From positions 303,625,455 through 303,689,454 of the forward strand of contig NC_073746.1 in NCBI RefSeq assembly GCF_029784135.1: DNA of 64,000 bases. The letters are read 5' to 3'. The DNA is from Toxorhynchites rutilus septentrionalis (Eukaryota > Arthropoda > Insecta > Diptera > Culicidae). The position numbers and the translations under genes are program-made. This document shows positions 1 through 12,700 of the stretch, one piece after another. The notes beneath the pieces were generated by a model. The model was not told the origin of the DNA, searched no databases, and saw only the letters and a list, made by a program, of their open reading frames with translations. Position 1 is the first letter of the stretch. Each line of letters starts with the position of its first letter.

Positions 1-1065
1 TAGGGCTCTGCTGCTATAGCGGACTGTTGATCTACGCTAAGTATCATGATTGTGACCCACTGACGACAAAACTGGCGAAAGCTAAGGATCAACTGCTGCC
101 GTTGCTAGTGATGGACACATTGGGAGACTACCCGGGTTTGCCGGGGCTTTTCGTGGCTGGAGTGTTCTCGGCTGCACTTAGCTCACTCTCCACCGGATTG
201 AATTCGATGTCCGCGGTGGTTCTGGAGGACTTTTTCAAACCTTTCTCGAATCGACCACTCAGCGAGAAAACCACTGCGTGAGTGTTTAATTGTACTTGTA
301 AGTCGAGGTCACAATCTATTGTAATTTTTCAGGATCATAATGCGAGCGGTTGTTTGTGTTTTCGGGACAATTTGTGTCGTTTTGGTGTTGATCGTAGAAA
401 AACTAGGAGCTGTGCTGCAGCTTTCGATGAGCCTGGGTAGTGTCAGCAACGGACCGCTGCTAGGGATCTTCACACTCGGAGTGTTGGTACCTTGGGCCAA
501 TGGAACGGTGAAACATTTCCGGGCTCTATCACATGGCACAGACTACTAACGAATTTTCCTTCTGCTTTCTAGGGGGCGATCGTTGGAGGAACAATCAGCC
601 TTGTAATCATGGCATGGATCTGCTTCAAAGCACAGATTGCGATCGCTACCGGGGAACTGAGCTTCGAGCCGAAGCCAGTTGATACGCAAGGCTGCAGCTA
701 CCATTTCATAGCGTCCGAACCGATGAGTATGCTGGCGATCAACGTAACAGCTCCACCTCCAGTCGAAATACCAAGGTACGTAACCAAAAACATGCTGATT
801 AACTCCGATAAAACTCCATTTCAAACTGTTTTGCAGTGATCCGGAGTTCGCACTGTACCACATCTCATATCTATGGTACACTCTGATGGGGGCGCTCATT
901 ACGATCGTGATCGCCGTTATCGTTTCCTGCCTGATGGGTCCGAACAACCCGGACGAGATGAACCCAAAGCTATTCTCGCCATTCATCGAGCGAATTTTGG
1001 ATGGCCGACGTCGTCGTAAAGTGGCCCACAGCCAACCGCGGATAGAACTTGGCGAACGCCACTAA
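1..1065 (+). CDS. SLC5-family sodium/solute symporter, C-terminal exons (partial)
   Basis: Four exons are readable: 1-277 (cut by the window edge, or beginning after a splice AG at 2-3), 333-507, 573-775 and 837-1065 (TAA at 1063-1065). Introns are 55-65 nt, GT-AG, and all joints keep frame (A|I, T|G, S at 775/837). Exon 1 carries the conserved SLC5 stretch GLPGLFVAGVFSAALSSLST followed by LNSMSAVVLEDFF, the helix that contributes to the sodium site in this fold. Exons 2-4 encode further hydrophobic helices and end in a basic tail (GRRRRK). The family moves sodium with organic solutes across the plasma membrane. Insect members closest to this pattern are annotated as sodium-coupled monocarboxylate or multivitamin transporters, but the substrate cannot be read here. 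The N-terminal half lies outside the window. The single in-frame products inside each exon are not separate genes. Confidence 0.9.
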
Positions 1066-1136
1066 AATGCTTCTTAAACAGTGAGAAAATCTTTCAACGT
1101 AAAAATGTATTCAGTTCTTCGTCAAACATCGAGGGT

Positions 1137-1142
1137 AATAAA
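1137..1142 (+). terminator. Polyadenylation signal for the SLC5 gene
   Basis: AATAAA lies 72 nt after the SLC5 stop codon and runs into an A-tract. It is the first canonical hexamer downstream. Confidence 0.6.
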
Positions 1143-2723
1143 AAAAAAGCGAAATTAAAAGAACGTGTTCCCGAAATTAATGGAAGGGGTTTCAATAGCC
1201 GGGAGTGTTTTATCGTTCGGTCCCACTTTGTAACTGTTGGCCAAGTTCTGCCCACGATCCCGTGGGGACTTTGAGCGGCGGTTTTTTTTTGTCCGAAACC
1301 CGTCAGAAATCTGACCAGATGACGGTATCGCAAGCGTGTTTTCGGGAAAGGAGAGACGTTGAGGATGAAGAAAAGTTAGATTATTGAAAGATTTACTGCG
1401 TCTTTGCCTTTGTCAAGATAAATCACTGCTTGTAAGGGGGCGGGAGTCGAGATTAATCCGCCTAGGAGAACCTCAACCAACCCAAAACAAGAGCGGACGA
1501 TCTCCCAAATTTGGCAATGTTTGAGCACGGCAGATGCACAGATTGTTCCCGTAAAGAATGTAACCCAATGAATCAAAAGTCGCTTGAGAAAAAAGGAAGC
1601 CACCACCAACAAGGCATAAAAAATCAAAATTAAAAGTAAATATTTGATTTTTCTCGTCGTTTCGCCCGGTTTGGCAATGAAAAGGGGTAAGGATATCAAA
1701 AGAAAATACGGCGATTTATAAGAAGCAAGGCGAGCTGTATTTTTTTTATTATTGTGGTTTGAGGGGAGGAGGTAAAGGGTTGTATTTTTTTTCTACAAGC
1801 AATTTCCTATCGGCTGTCCCTCGTCACCAGAGGACACAACACCCACCTACCCATGCATACACAAACATACGCGAGCACAGGGCGCGGGATGATCCCCAAG
1901 GGACTACGAAAAAAATACAATCCCTTGCTTTGATAGAGTTACGCCGAAAGAAAGCCAAAGGAAAATTTGTGGATTTTTTAAATTAAATTTTCATGATTTA
2001 TCGTTAATTTCATTAATTAATTTATGCGATATCGCGGCCGGTGCCTTTTTTCGTCTTTCATACTCATTGTGGGTTTAGCAGGGGCTAGTTGTTTTTATTT
2101 TCGCGTTGGCGTCCATCGAAGAGCATAAATTGTGATTCCATGAGACTGACATGCTTTATGTTGGGTCATTTTTTTTCTCGCCTCGTTCGAGCTGGATGAT
2201 ATTTTATCTCGGAGAAGATGTTAACTCGGATGAAGACAAGACTTCAGCACTGGCATTCTAACGCGTTCGAACGAAGCAGCCATGATGGACAAGTATGAAC
2301 GAATACTGTTACAAATAATTTTTCATAAAATCAACATTAAACGAAATGAAGCCACATTTAACAGGTGTCAAAACATAGTTTCTTGATCTCAATTGTACAT
2401 GTCTTTCGCCGTTAGTATTTTGCTTACATTAAAGAGACGCCACTAGTTGTCATAAATATAAACTAATGACATTAATTTAGTCCAGAAGGATTACTCAAAT
2501 ACACATGTTCAAAAGCTACCGAAAATGGAAATCGTGGAAATCGTGGAAATTATTAAAAAAAAAACAAAACAATGCCCTTAACGTTTGAAAGTTTTTTTTA
2601 TTTTCGGAACAATGACTCGACTTGAGATCCTTGTTTTTTATTTAATTACACAATCTTCAAAAATTATTCCGAAGGTTTATTCGAAGATCCCAAAAATTAC
2701 GACATAACATTTCAGTTAACGCC
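1143..2723. other. Intergenic stretch, nothing recognised
   Basis: No coding signal on either strand stands out. Short open frames here lack homology I can recognise. Base composition is A/T-rich with several A and T runs. Confidence 0.5.
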
Positions 2724-2881
2724 TTAACACTAGAACTACCGACGTTTGATGTATACCTATTTCTACCGCACCCGTCAAATTGACGGATTTCTGATAAGCG
2801 CTTTTGTTGTATGTTGTATTTGACTTAGTTTATGTTAATAAAAGAATGTGATTTGACAAAAATAACATTTAATATAACACT

Positions 2882-4126
2882 TTATATGTTTATAATAAAA
2901 AATAAACAAAAACGGTGTATATTTACATTTATATGTCTATAAGAACATGTTATTCTGGACGAATACTTGCCACAAACGTATTTGTTGCATGCATTACAAG
3001 TATACATCGCTCTGTTTTTGTTGCACAATTGTATTTGGCAAGATTTTTGTTCTTGAGGTCTTATAGTTGAGTTTTCTGTAGTACAATCCATTGCTTTGTT
3101 TGATTGTTTTTTGGAAGAAGCTTGTTCTATGCAGCACTTATATTCATTGGAAAGTTCTTCTGCCAATTGAAACAAGAATTGATTCCTGGTTATGTTCCCA
3201 TCACGAGACTCTTTGTATAAAATCCACGAATTGATGGCTACCAAGTCCAAAATGTTGTAGAACACTTGTAATGGCCATCTACGAGACCCTGCTTTTACGC
3301 TATATTAGCGTGCCTGGTCAAGCCTGGTCAACTACATCTACTCCAAACTTGGTTTAATTGTAAAACGATACAATTTCAAGTATTTGTTTTCTATTGAAAC
3401 CTATTTTTACGGATCTATGCTTAGAGCTAGGAAGCAGTGCTTTTTTGCGAAGTTTACTTTTATAAATTATCAGAATAATATTATCTGATTTGTAGAGTTT
3501 TGTAGAGTAAAGAGCCATGTTATCTTTCACCACTTTAGCTGTTCCTGACAATTCTATTCTATTTGATCGCACAGTTCCAACAAGACTTGTTTTTTTTGCG
3601 AGTTCCATATTTGTAAAAAAAATATCTGTATTGATATTTCTTCCACAGTTCACATAATTGCTTGGTAGATTCAATACTACAAATTGGCTCAATGGTACTC
3701 CTGATGGTTTAAGTTCATCTTTACCTAAGTAGGGGTAGCCATTTATAAGGTATTAACTTTTCACGTCAACAGCTAACCAAAATTTGATTCCGAACTTGTC
3801 CGATTTATTTGGCATATACTGCAGAAATCTGCATCTTGGCTTGCTCGTTGCTCGTCTATTGTTTCATTTTGATCAGGTTTGTAAAAAGCTTGGCTGTTAT
3901 CAATGAATGATTGCCACGTTTCAGAAACTAATACAAATTTATCAGTTTGTAATCGAGCATTCCGTTCGCTTTTTTTTTCTCGAAACGAATGAATCTCATG
4001 ATTTCTGAAAATCGATTTCTGTACATCGTTTCGTGAAAAAAAGAAGGTCCCCATTTTTTGGACACAAAAATACACGTTATAACAATGGAATAAAATTCCC
4101 ATTTTTTTAATCTCTTGGTTTTGCAA
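2882..4126 (-). pseudogene. piggyBac transposase pseudogene
   Basis: Read on the minus strand, three separated open stretches line up in order with a piggyBac transposase. At 4126-3773 a stretch like TDKFVLVSETWQSFIDNSQ leads to TIDEQ, the block around the first catalytic Asp. About 3830-3695 reads YMPNKSDKFGIKFWLAVDVK, the second Asp block, followed by an in-frame stop and then NGYPYLGKDE. At 3692-3354 comes GRNINTDIFFTNMELAKK, then LVGTVRSNR. At 3265-2882 comes VAINSWILYKE and a C-terminal cysteine cluster (CNKNRAMYTCNACNKYVC) like the family's zinc-binding tail. Frameshifts and stops between the blocks make it non-functional. N-terminal sequence upstream of 4126 is too degraded to place. 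Confidence 0.85.
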
Positions 4127-4520
4127 TCACAAAGAGAAAAGGGTCTGTCTTTTACTCTCAGTTAGATTTCTATTCAATACCATCCTGTGGAGATACCTTA
4201 TTTACTCTTTTATAACAATGTTGTTATTATAGAGTGGTCATACCTTCTCTATTGTTTACAGTCTAAATTTCCTAACTACTCTAAACTCCAGACATATCGG
4301 ACAACTATTGTGCGCATACTGCACGAAATTGCATGTCTAATTGAATTCAAATACGTATTGATGTCCACCATTCCATGGATGATGCATAGATTGTTATAAA
4401 CTTTGAAATTGCCAGATCCGTCAATTTGACGGGTCTCGGTAGAAATAGGTATAGGTGGTACTGATTATGGAAGTTAAAGCCGATAAACAGAAATTGAATA
4501 TGATTAAAAAACTATCCTTA

Positions 4521-4851
4521 GGGTGGGTTTAGACTAGTGATATATTCGTGTGAAGAAATATGATAAGATTTATAGAAATCGCATCAACCGTTTACACTAG
4601 CGCGAACTTATATGATGAATATATTCATATTTTCGGTGAATTTATTCACTTGAAGTAGAACTGCATCCAACTTTAGTGATTTCTCACCGGTGAGAAATCC
4701 CCCTGCGTTTACATATGCCTAAATTTATTCTATACATTCTATACATATATACCTCGAAGAAGTGTATCATATATATTCTCACCCGTTTACATCTATTTTC
4801 AGGTGAATAAATCCATCTATAGCTATAAATCTCCCTAATGTAAACCCGCCA
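4521..4851. mobile_element. MITE-like element inside the piggyBac relic
   Basis: A 331-bp non-coding segment begins GGGTGGGTTTAGACTAG and ends with the near inverse CTAATGTAAACCCGCCA (13 of 17 matches). It is flanked by TTA at 4518-4520 and 4852-4854, a probable 3-bp target duplication. The interior is rich in short inverted pieces such as TTTCTCACCGGTGAGAAA at 4680-4697. The family name is not known to me. Confidence 0.6.
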
Positions 4852-5134
4852 TTACATCTCATGAAAAGTCATCATAAAATGTTAGGACAACACATAAAAA
4901 TTATATAAAATTTGTGACCATGGAATTTGAAATCCGTCAAATTGACGGTTTCGGTAGTTCTAGTGTTAAAACATCAAAACTCAAGTGTTTTTCAAGTGCT
5001 TTTTAAAATATATGATATATATTTTTTCAATATGTAATAATGAAAAAGTGAATATGGGATGTATGAAAACATACCTAGAGAAACTTTTTTTTTACCAGGC
5101 TGCTGCTCATTTCCATTTTAAGATGGTCCGAAGA

Positions 5135-5640
5135 AACAATTCTAGGGGGTCTTCGTAGCCACTTGGTTACGCGTTCGCTTACTAACCGATCGATCGTGAT
5201 TTCAAACTCAGGGCCCTCAACTGAACATCTTTGTGTTGTTATAGAATAACTACTTCCACGCAACCTTCATCAGCGTTGGAGTTCGATCCACAGTTGAACA
5301 AAGATCGATTCATCCATGCAACTGCTCTGCTCTGCTCTGCAAGAAACATCGGGCTGCTGTTCTATTAATAACCCAACAATGATCAATATCAACTGTCTCC
5401 GCTGTCCGGTCTGCTGAACTGAACAATGGAGAACATAAAGAATACCCTCACGCCTAAATGGCTACTACTGAACAATTGACCATAATGTAATGAAACAGAA
5501 AATCTAACGCCTAAATGGTTACTACTACTTTGTAATTTACAATTTATAGAGCCATAAATATATGTACATGTTCACGATTAAAACTCAGCTCTGTTACAGC
5601 TAAAATGCTAATGAGCCTAGTAAATAAACAAACGGGATGA
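5135..5640 (+). repeat. tRNA-headed SINE-like repeat
   Basis: The head contains a box-A-like TAGCCACTTGGTTACGCG and, about 35 nt later, a box-B-like GTGATTTCAAACTCAGGG, the spacing of a tRNA-derived RNA polymerase III promoter. The body contains a duplicated piece (ACGCCTAAATGGCTACTAC and ACGCCTAAATGGTTACTACT) and ends near AATAAACAAACGGG. Ends and target duplications were not resolved, so extent is approximate. Confidence 0.45.
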
Positions 5641-6070
5641 AAACATATTTTTTTTTAATTCTTTTCAAAAATGTTTTTTTTTATTCATAACTTTTAAATT
5701 GCTGTACTGATTTAGACCATGGACATATCAAATTAAAGTCAATTAAGCACTCTTTTGTGAAAAAATACCACTTTTTTTTATTTTTGTTTTCGTTATTATT
5801 GATTGTATTTGTTTTTTGGTAGTTTTTATGCTCACCGGGCCAACGTTGTATTTTATTATATTTTTTCTTGAAAGCTGAGTTTTTTTTCCATATCCATATC
5901 CAACATATCCAAAAATCAAAAAGATGTTATGTTTTGCTCTTGAGTTGTGATTTTTCAAAATTAGTCGATGCTCAGAAAAATCATTTTTCCCTTTTTTCCG
6001 AAAATGACTTTTTTCAAAAATTCATAACTTTTGAACTACTGAACCGATTGAGATGACCGAGATATCGAAT
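5641..6070. repeat. AT-rich dispersed repeat
   Basis: It holds two related blocks, CATAACTTTTAAATTGCTGTA near 5690 and CATAACTTTTGAACTACTGA near 6025, each preceded by runs of T. Related wording (AAAAATCATTTTTCCC, then GAATGACTTTTT) recurs near 46655-46695. No coding content is credible. Confidence 0.4.
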
Positions 6071-7600
6071 TAATTCCAATGAAAATACAGCGTTCGTTAA
6101 ACAGACGATGTGGATAGAGAAAATATTGCAATTTTAGCTCCACCTGCTTTCAATTTATTAAGTGTAAACAATCATTTCCCGATTGTATATCACAGCATTC
6201 ACGATTCATCAGTCATCCAGCTAGCGATCGGACGGAAGGAAGGCTTCCCAAATGGCCATTATGAGGACCGGGAGTTTGGCTCTTGAGGGCAGAAATTTAT
6301 TATTCTATTCGAAATTCAAAAAATACCTAATTGAAGTAGATCCTAAATGAATTTTTATAAAAAAAAAGAATTACTGTGTATGTTATAAAAACGAAATTCC
6401 GCGTTTATCTATTTCCTTATTATCGCTAGCACACACACACACATTTGTAAAGAAGAAGAGTTATAAATGCTAAAGTAATCTACGTTGGATTTACAACGAG
6501 ACGGCGCAGCGAGAAAAATAATATTTTTTTAATTTTTTTGCATGAAATTCGTTAATTTTTTTTTTGTAAATCAGAATTTCTCTTCAAATTTCCCGGTTTC
6601 ACGTATTATTTCTGCGCTAAAAAGATTAGAAAATCGCCATTTTACAATGTGGTAAGTATATTTTGAAGAATGGCTTGGTATAAGTGTTATAACTTTGTTT
6701 TTCAACTAGGTAAACGATGAGAAGCATGTGTTGTGCTAGAAATACTGCAAATCCTTCTCGTATCGGTCCTTACATTATCAATGATATCATCCAACTTAAT
6801 ATAATATCGATTTCATCACCATTATCCATAGTATTCATAACCTGTATGCATTATCAAACTAAAATTTTACGAAAATTATCAATGACTTTGGTCCAATCGC
6901 GTATTGAAACTATCGTAAATATACGAAGCACTAACTTTAATACTGACGACATTTAATGGTTGAAATGAATCTAAATAGAAATAAAATGTATACTCACGAC
7001 AGAATCTTACTTTTCAGTGCGTAGAATAAACAAACATCATCACTTCTGTGGTTCTGAGCTTCAATGTAGGTGTCGCATGAGCTGATGCAGTTTTGCGTAA
7101 ATTCGTCAATTGTCTGTCAGTCTGAATAAAACCGTCGTAGCAATAGCGTACCAAAACCGAATTCCCACGCGTTTTCCGAAGATTTTTCCCGTTAACCACG
7201 TTTACTTATCGGAGTGTCCGCAATTAGTTTCGTGCCTAGTTGGACACCAATTTTGCTCTGAGCTTCTGGGAAGCTACGCCAACCTCAACTCTCGTCGCAA
7301 GCTGCTAACATTGGCCTTGAGGCTAATTGCGATAGAGTTGGGAAAATTTGAAACCTCTATTGTTCTGTACACATCTGTACGGAGGTGTAAGTTTAAAGTT
7401 TCGAATATGAGAGCGTTACGTTTGGGGTGCAATATTTTGAGCGTTAATACGTTAATTTTTGTGTGTAAAATCTCGCGTTTGACATGATTTGAAATGTTTC
7501 TAAATAGAAAAAAAAGTTTTCGGAACATGTAAATCGCGATAATTTATACATAAAAATGCTATTAGTTAAACATTTATAGCAATTTTCAAAGAAAACATGA
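6071..7600. other. Intergenic stretch without a recognisable gene
   Basis: Contains a short CA microsatellite at 6430-6443 and several T-runs. The longest open frames (7110-7487 plus strand, 7274-7528 minus strand) overlap each other on opposite strands and show no motif I know. I see nothing else. Confidence 0.4.
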
Positions 7601-7607
7601 AAAAGTT

Positions 7608-8340
7608 GTCGTCAGAAAAACTTTTTCCCTGTAAAGGTGCCAATCTTCCGATGTTTGAATGTATGAGTTGTTAGAAATTGTAAGGGCTATTTATATCTAT
7701 TTTTTTCATAATATTAAACACACATATTTTCAAGAAAAATGAATTTTAATTTTCATAATATTCTTTTTTCAATGGATTTTTTTTCAAAAATTTGTTCGAT
7801 ATATTTTAACGAAAACCTAAATAATTTCCTACATTTCATCCTTTGACCAGAATTTTGCAAAATTTTAGTCTAAGAATGGAATGTAGGAATTTATTCTGGT
7901 TTTCATTAAAAATTATCAAAGAATTTTGTGGAAAAAAAATTTCATCGAAAAAAAAATATTTTGAAAATTACAATTCATTTTTCTCGAAAACATATGCTTT
8001 TAAATTTCTGAAAAAATTGATATAAATAGCCCTTAAAATTTCCAACAAGTTTTCCATACATCGGACGATGGAACGTTGGTTGACGATGGTTGTTGTTCGA
8101 AAAACTGTTTCCCTGTAAAAGTGCCCATATTCCGATGTATGAACGACTTGTTGGAAATTGTAAGGGCTATTCGTATATATGTTTTTGGGAACTTAAAAAA
8201 AAAATTAAAAATTAATTTTAATTTTTAAAATAACTTTTTTGTCAGCGAAATTTTTTTCCTACATTTCATCCTTTTACAAGAATTTTGTAGGTATCATAGT
8301 TTTTAAATTATAAAAAAAAATTTAAAAAAAATAAATATAA
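7608..8340. repeat. AT-rich fold-back repeat with a third arm
   Basis: The words around CCGATGTTTGAATGTATGAG and AATTGTAAGGGCTATTTATA at 7640-7700 recur inverted at about 8020-8065 and direct at 8120-8180. A second block, CCTACATTTCATCCTTTGAC at 7830-7850, recurs at 8260-8280. The first two arms fold back around about 7890. A diverged relative of the arm lies at 47420-47670. It looks like a MITE family. No target duplication was identified. Confidence 0.55.
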
Positions 8341-9017
8341 TAAACTCGTAATCGTACTCCACCATGCAGATCTCTTGTACCTTCATTTGAAAGTCGGAAA
8401 CAAGCTTTCGGAACATTCTATTTAGAAAAAGTCATAGTGTCATATGAGAGTTAAAAGGCTTGTTATCTGTTTTCAAAAAAAAATGGTTTTTATTTCTCTA
8501 AAAATGGCGAACGTATCTGCTAATGTATGAAAATTGACTCAAACTCATATTCATATTCGTGGTTGAAATTCCAACTCGATTTCGAAGTCGCTGACCAATT
8601 TCCGAATTCCATCATTAGTATGGTATCCCTTGTTCATTGCAACTATCTTCAGCTGTCTTTAGCTTGATCTACGATTTTTGGTGTGTATTCGGAATGTATA
8701 TTTATCTTATTTTCATCAAGTGGTTTTTATAATCGTTATGTTTTAAAATTTAATGGTTTCTAAATTTCCTACACAGACAACTTCCTTAGTTTTTTACTGA
8801 GATTGATGTCGAAAGATTGTGGACGAATATCGATAACTTTTGAGCAATTGTAATGTAACCATGTGCGAACTTTATATGTCTTGAGCTCTGGGTCATTGTC
8901 TTGGCAAAACTTGAATCCTCGATTCCCATTTTGTTGACATTTTGCTTCATATGTTCAAGTAAACATTCTGATCAATTACACAATCGATAAAAACAAAATT
9001 GAGTAAAAAAAAATTGA

Positions 9018-9263
9018 GTGGTTTTCATCGATGGTGTATTGGATCAGAATGTTTACTTGAACATCATGAAGAAAAATATGAAACAAACTGTCAACAAAGT
9101 CGGATGGAATCGAGAATTCAAGTTTTACCAAGACAATGACCCAGAACACAAGACATGTAAAATTCGCACATGGTTACATTACAATTGCTCAAAAGTTATC
9201 GATATTCCTCCACAATCTTCCGACATCAATCCCAGTGAAAAACTAAGGAAGTTATCTGTGTAG
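9018..9263 (+). pseudogene. Tc1-type transposase C-terminal fragment
   Basis: The open stretch of 81 residues contains QDNDPEHK and SSDINPSEKL, corresponding to the QDND and LNPIE blocks of Tc1 transposases. Everything N-terminal is missing because the sequence turns into its own inverted copy near 9005. The mirrored copy lies on the minus strand of the left arm. Confidence 0.65.
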
Positions 9264-9565
9264 AAAATTTAGAAACAATTTAATTTTAAAAAATAACAAT
9301 TTTAAAATAACACTTGATGAAAAAAATGGTAAATATACATTCCAAATACACCAAAAATTTGTAGATCAGGCTAAAGACAGCTAAATATAGTTGCAATGAG
9401 CAAGGGATACCATACTAATGATGGAATTCGGAAGTTGGTTAACGCCTTCGAAATGGAGTTGAGATTTCAACCAGCGTACGAATATGAGTTTGAGTCAATT
9501 TTCATACATTAGCAGATACGTTCACCATTTTTAGAGAAATAAAAACCAAGGGAGCACCATTATTT

Positions 9566-9730
9566 GTGCTCCCTTGGCCGAGTGGTTAGCGTCATAACTA
9601 ACATGCCGGGTGTTCGGGTTCGATTCCCGTTCTGGTCGGGGGAATTTTTCGTCAAAGAAATTTCCTCCGACTTGCACTGTGATCACGCGTATTCTAGAAC
9701 TTGCCACTCAGAATGCATTCAAGGCGTGTT
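9566..9730 (+). repeat. 5' half of a tRNA-derived SINE
   Basis: It starts near GTGCTCCCTTGGCCGAGTGG with a box A (TGGCCGAGTGGTTAGCGTC) and a box B (GGTTCGATTCCC). The body continues to GGCGTGTT at 9730, where the LINE's poly-T starts. The 3' half resumes at 13348. The whole unit matches the complete copy at 40958-41234 in inverted orientation. The 10-bp duplication ACCATTATTT at 9556-9565 and 13472-13481 flanks the composite. An inverted 8-nt piece of the SINE head (AAGGGAGC) sits just outside the 5' end, an untidy integration junction. Confidence 0.85.
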
Positions 9731-12700
9731 TTTTTTTCCCAAAATATATTTTTTATTAAGGCACATGTGGCGTTAGCCTGACGGAGCCGGGAGTCCAATA
9801 TTTTGACAATTTTTGTCTTACAACTATGTTAGTAATATGTAACCGATTACTCGCGGTTGGCTCGAGGTTAGTATTACAAGTGTTCTCATAATTGGTATGT
9901 TGCAGTCTTCGATGCTCTATACGTGTGCCCGACACGGGCTACTTCCTATTGGGATGCAGCTGACCATTAATCAGCAACGCTCCCCAGTCTGTACCCCATA
10001 TCTAGCGTGGTGCGTCTTTCTCGACTCGAGGAATCCAGGATAGAATGATCACTAGCCGGCGCAATTATCAGTTCGTGTAGAGTTGTCATGAGCGGTACAA
10101 CCTTTGGCTCTTGTTGAATGATCAGTGGACTGCACAACCTTTGGCCCGTGCATCTGTAAAGAGTGTGTGTATGTATTGCCGCGACTAAGTAAAAGTTTAT
10201 CGATCGGATAGGAGGGATATGAAACGGGGGCACAACGAAGGAAACATCATTAAACGTTGACATCGGCGTTTCTGAGGAACAGGTATAGATGAAGCAGAAG
10301 ATCAGGATCCCGGCTGCCTAAGATATCCCGGACGGGGATATCCGATTGTCTGCCTTGTGCTCTCAGTGCTCTAGAGAGCTGAGAGCGAGCAGCATGGAAC
10401 CGAATACACGACCAGACAACATGCTCGATGTCGTGGTAGCCATCGCCACAATCACAAAGATTGTTTGCTGCGAGCCCAATGCGATAGAGATGCGCGTTTA
10501 GGTTGTAGTGATTGGACATGAGCCGAGATATCACGCGAATGAAATCACGACCTACAATCAATCCCTTGAACCATGCACTCGTCGAGACCTTAGGGATAAT
10601 CGTGTGTAACCAACGACCGAACTCATCTTCACTCCACATGCGCTGCCAACTAACGAGTGTGTCCTGACGAGGAATGTGAAAAAATTCATTATAGGCAATT
10701 TGCCTTTCAAAAAGTCTGCCTTCTGAAGCGCCCACCTTAGCTAGCGAGTCCGCTTTCTCATTCCCCGGTATCGAGCAATGAGAGGGAACCCATGCTAAGG
10801 TAATCTTGAATAATTTTTCGACCAAAACACTCAATAGTTGTCTTATTCTTGTTAGGAAATAAGATGAGCGTTTATCAACTTTCATTGAGCGGATTGCCTC
10901 TATTGAGCTGAGACTGTCTGAAAAAATAAAATAATGGTCGATGGGCAGTGTTTCAATGATCCCTAGAGCATAGTATATCGCACCCATTTCTGCGACATAC
11001 ACGGAACAAGGATCTTTGAGTTTGAAAGAGGCACTGGAATTTTCATTGAAGATGCCGAAGCCAGTGGACATGAACCGTCAGTAAAGAACATTTTATCAGA
11101 TCTAACTTTCCCATATTCTGCCGAAAATATCTCCGGAATATAATCGGAGCGTAGATGATCTGAGATTCCATGGATCTTTTGTCGCATGGACAGATCAAAA
11201 TTGACAGAGGAATTGCAAAAGTATGGGAAGCAAACTTGGTTGGAGATGCCCGGTGAAGGGTGCACTTCATGGGTAAGGTACTCATGGTATAAAGACATAA
11301 AACTTGACTGAGGAGTCAGTAGATTTTCGAAGTTATCAATCACCAATGGATTCATGATCTTGCAACGGATGACAAATCTGTAGGATAATTCTGTGAACCG
11401 AAGAGTAAGCGGGGGTACTCCTGCCAAAACTTCGAGACTCGTCGTATGTGTCGAATGCAAACACCCCATGGCTATACGCAAGCAACGATATTGTATTCTC
11501 TCCAGCTTGAGAATATGAATCCTGGCAGCTGATCGGAAGCAAAAACTGCCATATTCTAACACTGATAATATCGTTGTTTTGTACAACTGAATGAGTTCTC
11601 CTGGATGGGCACCCCACCATGTTCCGGTAATTGTTTGGAGAAAATTGATTCTTTGCTGGCATTTCTGTTTCAAATACGCAATGTGTCTCCCCCAGGTACA
11701 CTTAGAATCAAAATATACACCCAGGTATTTGAAAAACATAGAGTGTTGGATCGTTTTGCCGGATAGGTGAAGCTGGAATTGGGCGGGTTCGTGCTTCCTA
11801 GAAAAAACGACCATTTCAGTTTTCTCCGTAGAGAATTCGATACCCAGCTTGAGGGCCCACGTGAACAGATTGTTCAGGGTATCTTGCAACGACTTTTGCA
11901 GAACGACGGGATTAGTACCCGTGATGGAAATAACTCCATCGTCTGCAAGTTGTCTCAGCGTGCAGTCTCTAGCTAGACAATCATCCATATCATTGACGTA
12001 AAAACTGTACAAGAGGGGGCTTAGGCAGGAGCCTTGTGGTAGGCCCATAAAACTGTAACGAGAAGATTTCGAGCTGCCATGAGAGAAAATCATGTGCTTT
12101 TCTGACAGTAAATTGTACAGGAAATTGTTAAGAATTGGTGAAAGTCCACGATTATGAAGCTTCTCTGAGAGAATTTCCATGGAAACTGAATCAAATGCCC
12201 CTTTGATATCGAGAAAAACGGAAGCCATTTGTTCTTTGCGAGCAAATGCGATTTGGATTTCAGAAGATAGCAGCGCGAGACAATCATTCGTCCCTTTACC
12301 TCGGCGGAAGCCAAACTGCGTATTTGGCAGCAAATTGTTCGTTTCGACCCACTTGTCCAAACGAAGTAGAATCATTTTCTCTAACAATTTGCGAATACAT
12401 TGCAATCGGCCTGTACGATTGTGATCGCAAGCCGGCTTGTTGGGTTTTCGTATGGCTATCACTCTCACTTGTCTCCAGTCATGCGGGACAATATTCAAGT
12501 CGGGAAGATTCTTCAACAAGTTGAATTTAATCTTGTCCGACCCCGGAGCTGAATTGTTACATGAGAGGAGGGCAATTGAGAATTCTACCATCGAAAAATT
12601 CTCATAATCGCATTGGAGCGGAATATCGCGTACGACGCTTTGTGCAGGAACAGAATCGGGACAAACCTTCCTTGCAAATTTGAAAATCCAACGGTCAGAG

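Larger units (their letters stand above)
2724..4969 (-). mobile_element. Decayed piggyBac-type DNA transposon with TTAA target sites
   Basis: TTAA at 2724-2727 is followed by CACTAGAACTACCGA, and the inverted form TCGGTAGTTCTAGTG precedes TTAA at 4966-4969. TTAA duplications and CAC/CCC ends are the signature of piggyBac elements. A 15-bp palindrome CCGTCAAATTGACGG sits inside both ends (2772-2786 and 4934-4948), and a third copy differing only at the centre is at 4418-4432. The transposase lies on the minus strand and is broken. A MITE-like insertion occupies 4521-4851. Confidence 0.88.

Noticed and set aside
546..986. 146-codon minus-strand frame
   Set aside because: Antisense shadow of SLC5 exons 3 and 4; no family resemblance.
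9566..9640. Functional tRNA gene at the SINE head
   Set aside because: It is the tRNA-like head of a SINE with a body, a tail and target duplications, also seen at 40958-41234.
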